Source of the DNA: Phycomyces blakesleeanus NRRL 1555(-)
Taxonomy: Eukaryota; Mucoromycota; Mucoromycetes; Mucorales; Phycomycetaceae
Length of the DNA: 64,000 nucleotides
Reading direction: 5' to 3'
Assembly: GCF_001638985.1 (NCBI RefSeq)
Contig: NW_017265187.1
Span: 513,104-577,103 of the forward strand
Below are positions 12,020 to 23,100 of this stretch, one piece after another. Below the pieces are notes generated by a model. The model ran no database searches and was not told the origin of the DNA. It saw only the letters and a program-made list of their open reading frames with translations. Position 1 is the stretch's first letter. The number at the start of each line of letters is the position of its first letter. A program made the translations under genes and the position numbers.

Positions 12020-13365
12020 TCACCCAAAATGATAATAAACATCTCTGGCGGTGAACCTTATAAGTAGCAAGATGTTGTCTACTGACTTTGGTGACATTGT
12101 TGGAATAACAAAGTTGTGTATCTGAGTCCAAGGGCACTGAAGAGTAGGGGCTCTCTCAGGCAAGAAAGTCTCTGTAAAAACAAATATCAATATCATTTGT
12201 CTCACAAACATCTATCACATTCACAAATTTAGGGCATAGTCTATTGATGTTAAATAAGCTGATCTTCAGTCTATTCATGTGTTCTGATGATTGACATTTT
12301 GGTGGATTCTATGCCATTCATGTTGTTGGTTGGGGCTATGGAGGTGGTGGTGCTGATAGTTTTTTGGCTCTGCGGGTAGCCAGAAACTGCAGTCTGCAAG
12401 ATCTTTACTACAGCCCTTTTGGATGAGAAATGGCAGATGTCACTATGACCAAGATATGTTGACATGCAGAGACTTGCCTTGATCAGGCATGTGTCAAATA
12501 GGTTCTGGGCTTTTCTTGCCCTAACCTTGATCGCCTCTTCCTTCAACTTGAGATCTGCGATTATGTCTGATGTGATCAGATTAAAGTTTCCCAGCGGGAC
12601 AACCTTGGCTTTTCCAAGCAGTGCACTGAGTTCTTCATGAAACTCCCCAATTATGAGAAGGGCAACAGTCCATCTGGCTGGGAATTGAATATCAAGAATG
12701 CAGGAAGTGGGCATGTTGAAGGAACTGAGAATCTTTCTCATTTCTTGATACTTAATGTATCGTTTGGCTAGGAAGTAGACAAATTCGTACTCAGATGGGC
12801 CAGTTGGTTTTTGGAGAAGTTGTTGTCTCTGAACTCTGTGGATTTATACTTTCTGCTTGGTCTGCTTGGCATCTATGCTCTTCTTTGCTTGTGTGACATA
12901 TGAGATTTGGCCAGCTGCTACATTGCTGTCTGTCTTGTTTTGTGGGTCACTCTTTTCATTGTTTTTGTTGCTGTTGGTGGTGATGCTACAGTTAGCACAT
13001 AGGATGAAGATGCTACTGTTGGTGTCAACCATCAAAGCTTTTGGGACATACTTTGATGCCATCAGTGAGTCCTTACTAGTTGACTCAAAGATTGCTATGC
13101 CAGCTCCAGCTGCTTGCAAAACCATTAGTGCATTAAGTATTTTCAGCACAGATTAGTAGTTAGCTGTCAATTCTTCAAACTTTTAGATTAAGTTTGAAAT
13201 TATGGCCTCCAGAGTGGCATGTTTGACACAGTTGTGATGCAATGACTGACTGAGCCAAAGAATGAGAGAAGCAGTGTATTCATAATGAAATGCCCAATTC
13301 GTTTCTTGTACCTGTGTACCAAAGACCGCTTTCAATGTTTTATCTCGCTCTATTATTTCTTGTAT
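12020..13365 (-). pseudogene. Second gene of the Plavaka-like element, unknown product
   Basis: Three long open segments (13183-13365, 12844-13149 and 12271-12741) share one frame and are separated only by stops that read TAA where CAA is the likely original (for example NLI-stop-KFEELTANY-stop-SVLKIL), so they are one decayed protein of roughly 370 residues. A further exon from a plausible acceptor at 12172 (TTTTTACAG) to the stop at 12020 reads ETFLPERAPTLQCPW. I recognise no domain. The sequence is helical and Lys-rich near EEAIKVRARKAQNLFD, with a Ser/Thr-rich tail. The start is lost because a CACTA element inserted at 13366. The gene points at the transposase's 3' end, as the accessory genes of the Tnp2 elements do later in this window. 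Function is unknown. Confidence 0.5.
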
Positions 13366-13925
13366 CACTATGAATGAAATTGGTGTAGCTGCCACTAATG
13401 GTAGTGGATATGCCACTAATTTATTTTAATTAACCAATCAAATTGGTTCTAGAGTTTGGTAAAAATATTAAAAAAAGATAAAAAAGATAAAGTTGTATTT
13501 AAGAGCGAAATAACATAATAGAAACGTCTTTTTTTTACATTTATATCATATGGAGAGTATAGCAATTTGATTTTTTTTTTGAAATCGTAAAACTTTTTTT
13601 TTGTCTCATTGTCAAGATTGTTGTATTTTGACAATACCACTAATCAATGTGGCAGACCAACTATCTTTCCCACTAATTTACCAAAAGTGCAGGATTTAAA
13701 TCGATTTTTTTTTATATTTTATTTTGCTCGAATTTTTACTTTGCATTTATTTTTCCCTTTCTATGTAAATGAATATCATGAAGTTATTTTTTATGATGGT
13801 AAATTTCTATAGCTACTTTATACATCTAATTTACATGACTTGCTCTCTATTTTATTTTTACCTGTTTTAATTTGATAAAATAAAAATATATTTTAATTAT
13901 CAAAAAAACAAAAAGTTATTTTTTA

Positions 13926-14117
13926 TTGCTTGTAAGAGGAGTGAGACATATTCCTGTTACAATGACAGAGGCTTGTGTTAACTTTATCCCAACAAGAACA
14001 AATAAGATACCAAGTGCAACTGCAAGGATATATGTACTGATCAACTATCTGTGGAAAAAGAAACAGGAGACAGATATCAGCATATTCTTAGAAGAGCAAA
14101 AGCTCATTCAACTGTAG
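13926..14117 (+). pseudogene. Short protein-like fragment in the CACTA element
   Basis: Sixty-three codons reading LVRGVRHIPVTMTEACVNF and RTNKIPSATARIYVL. The composition looks coding against the AT-rich surroundings, but I do not recognise it and see no continuation. It could be a scrap of captured or ancestral element coding sequence. Confidence 0.2.
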
Positions 14118-15394
14118 TTCCACATGTATACAAGACAATGCCAATGTATTATGTGTGAAGACGGCATTGTAGAGACGAACTGAGGAAGATTGAGTAGTCA
14201 ACAAAAGTTGTACTACTCCTTGAGACTTGAGGAGTTAATTTTGAAATACCAATTTGCTTTACACAAATTCAGATTTCAATAAGTTGCTGTTCTTCTTCAA
14301 GAAGTGATGAAGGCTGAACCAAATGGAGAAGTGACAAATCATACATATTAAATTTAGTGTCATGCAAGATATTTCATTAATACTTTTCTTTATTAAAAAA
14401 TATGTTAGCAAAGTTAAGCAGACAAGTTCAAGAAGAAGAGTTGAGGTATGTATAGATTGTTCAAATGTAAAACTTAATACACTGACTAAACTATATTTTT
14501 AAAAGTAGCCTTGGTGAGGCAGAAAGTAGTGTGGCAGCCTCACCACCAAGAAGAAACATGCAGAGATATCAAATTTATTTATTTTTTGAACTCTCTGTTA
14601 TTTCTGTCTTCCAGAACAGCAACAAAAAATTCTCTTTACAATCTCTCTTTTTTTAATCAATGACAAATTGACTCATTTCCTCTACTTTCTTCTATTACTT
14701 TTCCTGTAATCACATTCAAACAACATGTATCACTCAAAATTTAAGACACTTTTGATATAAAATCCCTACAATTGTGTTTTGATTTTTAAAAAAAGACTAA
14801 TGCAACTAGAAAAACACATTTTTTTGCAGTTTTTTTTTCAAGCAGCTACTATATAATAAACTCTCGACTTCCTTTCACAAAATACAGCCAATGTAAGTTA
14901 CAGTCTTACTAAAGTGATATTGTATAGAGTATACTAAACAATCTGGCTAGCTATTAATGAGTAAGTGCATTTAATTACTTGGGGTTTGTGCTGCAGTATG
15001 GTAGCTACCAGACAATCTTCAAATGCAAACAAATTATAAGGGTAAGCTTACTAGACTATGTGTATTTACTTTGCTTATTAACTTATTTTTGTAGACTTTG
15101 TCTTTAATCACAATTACTTGAGGCTGTTAATGAATATACTTGAGGTAATTACAAAAAAAATACTTTTAAATACGTATATTTATAGTATTCTTTACTTTAG
15201 CTTTACACAACACTGGAACAGAATTGCTTGAACGTTCTTTTAATAGAAAAGCATCAACAATTATAATTCATAAAGAAGAGTCCCGCCATCCATAGCTGAT
15301 ATATCTAAAGGTATGAATTACTCATATAACTAATATATAAGTTAGTATATGTGCAAGATATATTGCTAGTATTATTATTAAGCTTGTATATGAA

Positions 15395-15560
15395 TATGCA
15401 TTATTATATGTCATGTAAAAGACATAGTATATCATATATTATATTGTATAGTTCATTATATAGTCTATAGTATAGGACATTGCACAGTACATTATATGGT
15501 ACATCATATAATACATCGTATAGTATATCATATAGTACATTGTATAGCCTATTATATATT
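15395..15560. repeat. AT-rich short tandem repeat
   Basis: Imperfect tandem copies of a 14-16 bp unit built on TATAGTACATTATA and TATAGTATATCATA, largely palindromic. It lies in the interior of the non-autonomous CACTA element. Confidence 0.7.
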
Positions 15561-15896
15561 TCTATTATATATACTACTGCGCAGCAAGCATATGAATAAA
15601 AATAAAATCCACCAATTTTACCACCAATTTTTCCATATATGGATTTACTACCAAGTTTTTATCACCAATTTTTCTAAATATGAATTTACTACCATACTTT
15701 TACTACCAATATATTTGAAACTAAGCCAATCAAGCATGCTGCCTTACTATTCAGTAAATTAGTAGCAATATCACTATGATTAGTGGCAAGCATAGCTCAT
15801 TTACTACTAATTTCCCCTGCTTTAGTGTAGTGTAGCCAGCCACCAAATTTCATGCAAATTAGTAGTATTGCCACATTAATTTCATTCATAGTGTAT

Positions 15897-16590
15897 CTTC
15901 TCTCAATTACTCTACTTTACTATTATCACCTTTACTGCTCTCACCTCCTTTCTATGCTGATCTCAAATATGATAGCATCTTCTTTACATTTCCTCTATTA
16001 TTTGCTGAATATCCAATTTCAACATTTACCCATTGTTTCTCACTTCATTATTTTCATTTTACTATACTCTTGTTTATCATATTACTAGTCTCACTCTTTC
16101 AACAATGACTTATTGTATCTCTTTATTTTCTTTCTTCTTCAAAAAAACATTTTCTTTTGAAATATTTCTGTTACAAGATTGTCTATAAAAGTAATCAGTT
16201 TTCTCCACTTAATAAAAATTATTCATATCTGTGATCAAATTTGTCTTCAAGAACTTAAGTTGATAATATAAACAACAACAATCTTACGGGGACAACATTT
16301 TCAGAATAGGGTACTACCTTTTTTTGCCAGACTAATTTATTGTGACTACTTGTCCAAGATCTGAGATCTTTTCTCCAATCCTTCAGGGCAAAACGATGTG
16401 TTCTGAAATTCTTAACTCAATATTTAAATATAAAACCTTTTTTTCTATTTTATACTCATCTTATAAGAGCTACTAATCAATTGCACTTAAAAATATTATT
16501 TTTTTTCAGAGATAGTAAAGATATTATTTTGTTCATTGCAGATTAGCAATTCGAAATCATGATGTTAATAAGTACTCTCTAGAAATCACT
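15897..16590. other. AT-rich stretch without a gene
   Basis: Probably contains the upstream side of the decayed second Plavaka gene. The reverse strand reads on from the CACTA insertion point, but a stop appears within a few codons. Nothing else was recognised. Confidence 0.4.
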
Positions 16591-16593
16591 TCA

Positions 16594-17248
16594 ATATGAA
16601 TCCTATCAATAAAGAAATCTGTTTTTTTAATGGAAAGAAATATTATCCTGTTCAACAATCTCTTTCTGTCTTACGAGTTAATGATTAAAGTAATATGAGA
16701 ATAGCAATTTCAAAGATGCAACAATATGCACTTGCCAACAATTTTGCACTTGTAACTAGAGATAGTAAATCAATTTGAGTTTATTTGAAGTGTGCCTTGG
16801 GCAGTCATTATAAAAACACATGGAATATTGAACACAGCAAACACAAGAGAAGTCTGTCTAGTAAAAAGACTGGATGTCTCTATCTCTTGAAAATATCATA
16901 CAAGAAGACTGCTAAAGAATATCTTTTTTGGAAAGCTACCAATGATATTGAAGGTTACTACAGTCACTCTCTTGATGATGACTCCATGAAATCTATCTTG
17001 AAAGGTTGCTTGTCAAAGATTACTGTCTATGATGCTAGAGAAATCATGAAGCTTGTTGAAATCAAAACTAAGACTCGTGAGATCCAAAAGGCAATCAATG
17101 AAGAGAATAATGTTAGCTACAAGTTGTATGTGAATGATATCAACAATATCAAGGCTGCTTTTGTTTGTGCTACTGCTTTCACTTGTCAGGATGTAGATAC
17201 TGAACTCATTAAAACCACGGAAGCTAAAGGATATCTTGTACACTATAG
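16594..17248 (+). pseudogene. MULE transposase N-terminal fragment
   Basis: The best part (16785-17248) is similar to residues about 60-215 of the MULE transposase at 48269. Shared order: a GCxYLL motif followed by SYKK, a short His-containing stretch, then DINNIK and a terminal EAKGYLVHY matching EAKGFSVLY. Upstream, decayed codons still read QQYALANNFAL, like NNYALSNNFTI in the complete element. It is the FAR1/GCM-like DNA-binding region only. The catalytic domain is missing because DDE element copy B cuts it off at about 17248. Confidence 0.7.
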
Positions 17249-17412
17249 TATATTTTATTAAAATCAAGAATTTTAGGATTTGTATCAATTTTTTCATTTA
17301 AAACACCGATCACAAAATCCAGTATTAAATGTCCGCTAGTTTTTGAAAAAAACTGAAATATTGAAACTTATACATAGGCACAGCATTTTATATTATAAAT
17401 TATAATTTTTTT

Positions 17413-19319
17413 TTAATCATGGATGCCAATGCTGTGGTGAGATTTACTGATTCTTGAGGTGAATTTCTTCACCTCAGCATCAGCATTCTTAGCATCTAGA
17501 AACTTGCTGTAAGCTTCAATATATCTCCAAGTCTTTTTATAAAATCTCCTGATCATGGAAGGAGAACCAGCCACAGGAGAGGCACTGTCCAAGAAAGACG
17601 TGAGATTCTTTTCTAATGACTTGAAAGAATAATCGCAGTTTAGGCAAGCCACACGTGTGGCTGCACCCTAGTAATACTCGATCCAATTGCATTCACAATG
17701 GAACTTGGGGTACAGCTCAAATATGTGATCTGCCTCTTCCACCACCTCTTAAATAGCTGTCTTCTGTCCAGAAAAGTCGGGCTGAGAGGCCAAGAGGTAA
17801 CAGGCACAGCAACAGTGGTTCTCTGCTTCTTCTTTATTGCAGTTCATTCTTCATCTTCTAGAAAGATTGGATGGATCGAGTTCCATCTACAGTCCATGCT
17901 TCTGAAGGATCTGCTGGACGCCAACAAACTGTCTCTTCTCCACTGGCCCCTTTCTTTTCCTTCCAACTTCAAAGACTGTCTCATAAAACAATTGAGGGAT
18001 GATACGTCCATCCTTCAAAAACGTTGTATCTTTGAAAACGAACTTGTCATTTTCAGAAACGACCTTTGGCTTTAGAATCATGTGGGTGGCAACCAAGACA
18101 TCCGTGGCATATACTTTGTGATTGCTGCTTTGGTCGAAAATAAAGACACTGGTGCATCCCTTGTGCAAGCTTTCAAATAGAGGGATAGCATGGTTCTTCA
18201 GCTAGTCAAGCATGTCTTTGCTTGTTCAGTAACCATCATATGCTGCCCCAACATTAAATATTCTGCAGGAGACCCATCCCTTCACTTGCATAGTGCCATG
18301 ACAAGCACACTGGAACTTGCTGACCATCAGAGATCTTCCCTGACCTTTTTTGCAGATGTGGCTTTCACCTTCCTCAAGTCACATATCCACCTTTCCATTA
18401 TGGGCATAAAAGATGGACTTGTCATGGGACATCATAACCAGGTTCTTCTGGTTCTCCAAAAGAAGAGGGTCACCTCAATTTTTTCATCTTCCCCAGTAAA
18501 GTCTGACATACATTGTTTGTATCCCATCATTCGCGTTGCCCAAGCATGGTGATACTGAACAACGTCTTGTCTTTTGTGTCCATTGTAATATACATTCTGG
18601 TTGTTCTTGTGGTGGACATACCCCCAAGCTCTCATGCATTTTCATGCTGTGCTTTTGGCTATGTTGCCTTTTACACCAAGGCATGATGGAAAAAGCATTT
18701 CATCAAGATACTTTTTCAAATTCACAACAGTTCGTCTTTCTGCTTTTTGAGTACAAAGCCAAACAATTGCTTTCTTTTTAAGGTCTTCATCGTCTACAAT
18801 TGAAGACCGCTTGGCATGCTTGCCCTGTTGATGATCAGAAACTTTGCCAAACTGAAGAAATTCTTTGGCCCAACCACGAACAGTCTCTCCACAGTACTTG
18901 GAAGATGTTGTCCAAAAAATCTCTGCTGCTTTTTCAGATGCCTCAATTTTTTTGCAATTGTTCAAGAGGCGTTGGAAATACTCTTTCACAACAATGTGTT
19001 CACTTACTTCAAACAAAGCAAACTTGCATAACTCACTATCTGAACTGACTGGAGGCTTTATCATCTCAGAAATGTTTTCATAAACTTCATGAATCTCTTC
19101 AAATCCCTCATTTTTCAATTGCTTATATACAGTTAATGCTTCTGTTACAGGCAAAACTGATGCAACAGGAACCAAGAAATCAAAATTAGCAAGCATTTTG
19201 ACCTTTTTGTCTTTATTTTCCTCAAGCTCTTCTTTCATTTTTCTCTTGTTGTGCATAATTAATAATCTCAAATCTCCTCTGTAGAGTCCACGCAAATTTT
19301 TTCTGCGTCTAGTCTCCAT
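17413..19319 (-). pseudogene. DDE-superfamily transposase, dead copy B
   Basis: Inverted second copy of the transposase at 1428-3554. Its N-terminal 225 codons (18642-19319) are open and include KMKEELEENKDKKV, KIEASEKAAEIFW and RAWGYVHHKNNQN, so it is better preserved there than copy A. A frameshift near 18640 and later stops break the core. The final 79 codons (17413-17652) differ from copy A at only four positions, whereas the N-terminal third is strongly diverged. Stops at HGL-stop-MELD and IEYY-stop-GAATR, where the family has Trp, are present in both copies, so both descend from an already broken element. Its 5' side is 198 bp from the chromovirus LTR. Confidence 0.8.
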
Positions 19320-19517
19320 GTCAAAAAGCTATTATAGTACACAGTGTTGTATTTGGGATACTTTAATATCCAATATCATATACGAACCCAGACATAAGTA
19401 CCTGTCAAAGAGATCATTATAAATGATTATCCAATATGAAGTCCTATCTGAAACATAAGAGCAATGTGTCAGATCCATCATTGAATCATCTTCAAGAAGT
19501 ACTTAAACTATTATCGC

Positions 19518-20148
19518 TGTTGTGAATGAGTATTGATTACTGCTGAATCTGAGAGTAAGACTGAAGGATAAAATAATATCCTCAGCTATTCCAGTCAAAC
19601 GGATCTCCCTTTATGATATTATCTAATACACAGATCATCATACACATAATTGATTATTTATTATTATCACCATGACATGGGATATACAAATACATATACA
19701 TTATATATATGGCATCATTATATTTCATCTACATATTTCTTTTATTATACAAATACTTAATTGAGAGACTACAACTACAACTATCTAATATTATGAAACA
19801 TTACCCGAGTATCTGGGTCGGAATACTAAAATATTACCAATAGCATAAATGCTCTTCTTTACCAAAACTCTTGGACTGATCTGACTGGAGAAGTATCATA
19901 TCAATTGGTCTTTCCGGATCTTTCCAGAAGAACAATACTCCTGGAATATGACTCATCGTGATAAAGATTACTTAAGCACACACTGAATTACAAATTAGAA
20001 AAACATATAAATATCAGTAGATAGTTCCGTGTAGAAAGACAATCGAATTTTATATTTCTTTACTTTTCTTTTGAAATAAACAACCTACACAAGTTCTCAC
20101 GAATTCTTTCGTCTATATTATATTTTGCTTTATTTTCTCCCCACAACA
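19518..20148 (+). repeat. 5' LTR of chromovirus
   Basis: 631 bp, TGTTGTG to CACAACA, matching 25217-25847 throughout as far as I can read. The stretch directly after it is TTTTTTTTCGTGAAC, which does not start with TGG as tRNA-primed elements do. Confidence 0.95.
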
Positions 20149-20167
20149 TTTTTTTTCGTGAACTACA

Positions 20168-23100
20168 ATGAACTCTCCTGCTGACTTGTTTCCCGCTGGT
20201 TTGACCCCTGTTCCTGAGGAGGCTACCTTGTCCCCCATGTCTGCGGATGAATTATTCTCTGACTTGAGTGAGCCCGTCCTCTTTCCGGATGCTGCCCCTG
20301 GTTTTGGTTCCGTTTCTGGTTCTGGTTCCCCTCCCGTTGGTAGAGAAGTAGCAACTGCTTCCTCCTGTGTGGCCGTTCTCAAGGCTGAATTGGGCAACCA
20401 CATCGAGGCCTTCAGCGCTGCTCATGTAGCAAACAATGAGCAAGCAGCTGATGATGCACTCCGCAGGATCGAGCGCACAAGATTGGCAATCACTAGCCTT
20501 GAAAAGTGCAGCGAGATGCTTGCCTCTCCTGGTACAAACACAGAGAGAGCTGGCCGTGAAGGAGGGTTGACTCTCAACAGAAGAGATCTTCCCAAATTCC
20601 AATTGGCCTCCAGTATTATTAAGCCCTTCCCAAATGAAGAGGTTTTTGAATCAGTTGGACATTTCCTACGTACCTTCAAGAATGTGATCGAGTCTTCTTC
20701 CTTGGACATCGAGAGAGTTTGGAAGAAATTCCTCCCACTTTGCCTGCCTCACACTGATGACGGATGGGTAGAGATGGATCTTAAGAAGTGTATTGATTGG
20801 AAGGCGGCGAAATCATGCTTCAACAAAAGACATGGTTCCAGCTTGGTGTCTCGGCGATTCACAGACCAGGTCTTTACAATGATGATGAAGAACACTGAGT
20901 CCATCGGTGATTACTCGAAGAAGTTCCTCCGTGCGGTTTACAATGCTGGTTTACCCAAAGACGATGCTCGCATCGCTGATCGCTTCCTTGCCTCGCTGAC
21001 CTTATCAGTGCAAACACTGGTAAGAGTTACCATGGCCCGCTCTGGTCCCAATGGGGAGTCCAAGCGTGATTGGACTGTAGAGCAGATCACGCAGATCGGC
21101 AGAGACATCCTTGGGGATGACAACAGGCTCTATGCTGAGGCGACCCGATTGATTCCTGGTTCCCGTGGGCAACCTGAGAAGAATAACGAGGAACATCCCA
21201 GAAAGAAGCTTCACCACTCCAACAAGATAACCAAGCATGAGAAGACATTTTTCTGCTCGCACCATGGAAAAAACCCGACCCATGAGTCCAGCAAGTGTTT
21301 TACCTTGATCAACCGCAAGAACAAAGCCAGTAGTTCCAACAGTCGCAATCCTTGCAGACGTTGTGGTGAAAACTACTACCATGGTCATGTCTGCAAAAGC
21401 AAGAACAATGAGCCAATTCTCATGGTATCCCAGTCTCCCGCAAAGGATAAGTCTGAGCAGACGCTCAAGACGATCCAGGACAGGATAGATGAAGACATGG
21501 AGGAAATATCATTTGAATGTAAGTACCTACTTGACAGAATTGAGAGAAGAATTAAAGCTAATGATGCGTTTAATCTTGTAACTCCAATCATAATAGAGAA
21601 CCAGAAGTTAATCGGGATGATCGATACAGGCAGTTCCCGCACGTTTATAAATTTGAAATGTTTAAATAACAATTTACAAATAACAAAAATAAATTCTTCA
21701 ATTGGTTCCTTTAATTTTCTGTCTAAGAATAGTAGTACAAAGAGATTAGGAAAAACTGATCCTTTAAATTTTAAATATATAAATGGCATTACCTTTAAGC
21801 ATGCACCAGAGGTGTTAGAGTTTAATACGGGTTTTAATTTTGATATCCTCCTTGGAAGAGATATTTTGGCAAAGATGAATATTGGATTAATTAATGTTGC
21901 ATATGATATCGAAGGAGAATATGTCCATTCAGATAATGCAAAAGACTATGCCGCCATTTATGAAAATCTAAATATTGATAAAGAGAAAAAGTTTGAACCT
22001 GATAATTCGCCAGCTGGCACAGCACAGCAACGAGCAGAATTTATGAGCTCTATTAAAGCATCACTGGAGGAAAATAAGAATATTCCCGTTGAGTCATATT
22101 GTCCTTTATCAGAATCTATTATTCGTTTACCTACTAAGGAAGGTGCGACGGCTTACAGACGGCAGTATCCTATACCGCACGCTCTAAGACCAACACTTGA
22201 CAAGCAAGTAAAAGAATGGCTTGAGACAGGAACTATTGTCAAGTCCAAGACCAACACTTCCTTCAACAGTCCAATGTTGCTTGTTCCAAAGAGAAACAAA
22301 GCTGGTGAGATTGTCAGTCATAGAGTGTGTTTAGATGTGCGATTGTTAAATCAGATCCTACCTCCCACATTCAATTATCCAATTCCAAAAATTCAAACAA
22401 TATTTCAAAACTTAAGTGGAAAGAAATTCTTTACCACACTCGACTTATCCAATGCGTATCATCGTTTCAAAGTTGCACCTGAGGATGTACACAAACTGAC
22501 ATTCACTCACTTAGATGGGCAACAGTATAGCTTTATTAAAGGCTGTTTTGGCTTGAAGATGCTTACTTCACAATTTCAACATGTCATGGCTACTTTATTT
22601 GATAAGATTGACTGTGTACAGAATTTTGTTGATGATTGTATTGTTGCCAGTGAAACATTTGAACAGCATGTCAAAGACGTAAAATTAGTTATTGAAAAAT
22701 TGTCATCCGCGAAGTTGATTCTGAACTCGGAAAAGTGTGTCTGGTTTCAACATTCAGTGAGATTGCTTGGTTTTGTCGTCAATGAGACAGGCACCAAGGT
22801 TGATAAGCGAAAGTTGACAAATGTTGACAAATGGCCTATTCCTACAACTGCGAAACAGATTCAGCAATTCATGGGTTTGATCAATTACTTCAGAGATTAT
22901 ATTCCTATGATTTCGAAGGTAGCTGAGCCTATTTCACGTTTGAGTCATGCCAAGAATGTGTCTGGTCAATGGACAGATGAGCAGACGAAAAGCTTTAAAG
23001 CACTAAAAGACATATTGCACCAAGATTTAATTCTTCATTACGCAGATATGTCACGTGAAATGTATGTGGCCACAGATGCATCCCTTTATGGAGCAGCTTG

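Larger units (their letters stand above)
13366..15893. mobile_element. Non-autonomous CACTA element
   Basis: The ends are inverted repeats starting CACTATGAATGAAATT (13366) and finishing AATTTCATTCATAGTG (15893), flanked on both sides by the 3-bp duplication TAT (13363-13365 and 15894-15896). Both sub-terminal zones repeat the motif CCACTAAT or ATTAGTGG: near 13392, 13410, 13636, 13670, 15780 and 15855. That arrangement is typical of CACTA elements. No transposase is present; one short open frame (13926-14117) is the only protein-like stretch. It inserted into the second gene of the Plavaka-like element. Confidence 0.85.

Noticed and set aside
19320..19517. Homology of the flanks between the two DDE copies and their neighbouring LTRs
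   Set aside because: Spacing is similar (about 200 bp), but apart from a few bases next to the LTR the sequences do not align, so a common duplication of LTR plus transposase is not supported.
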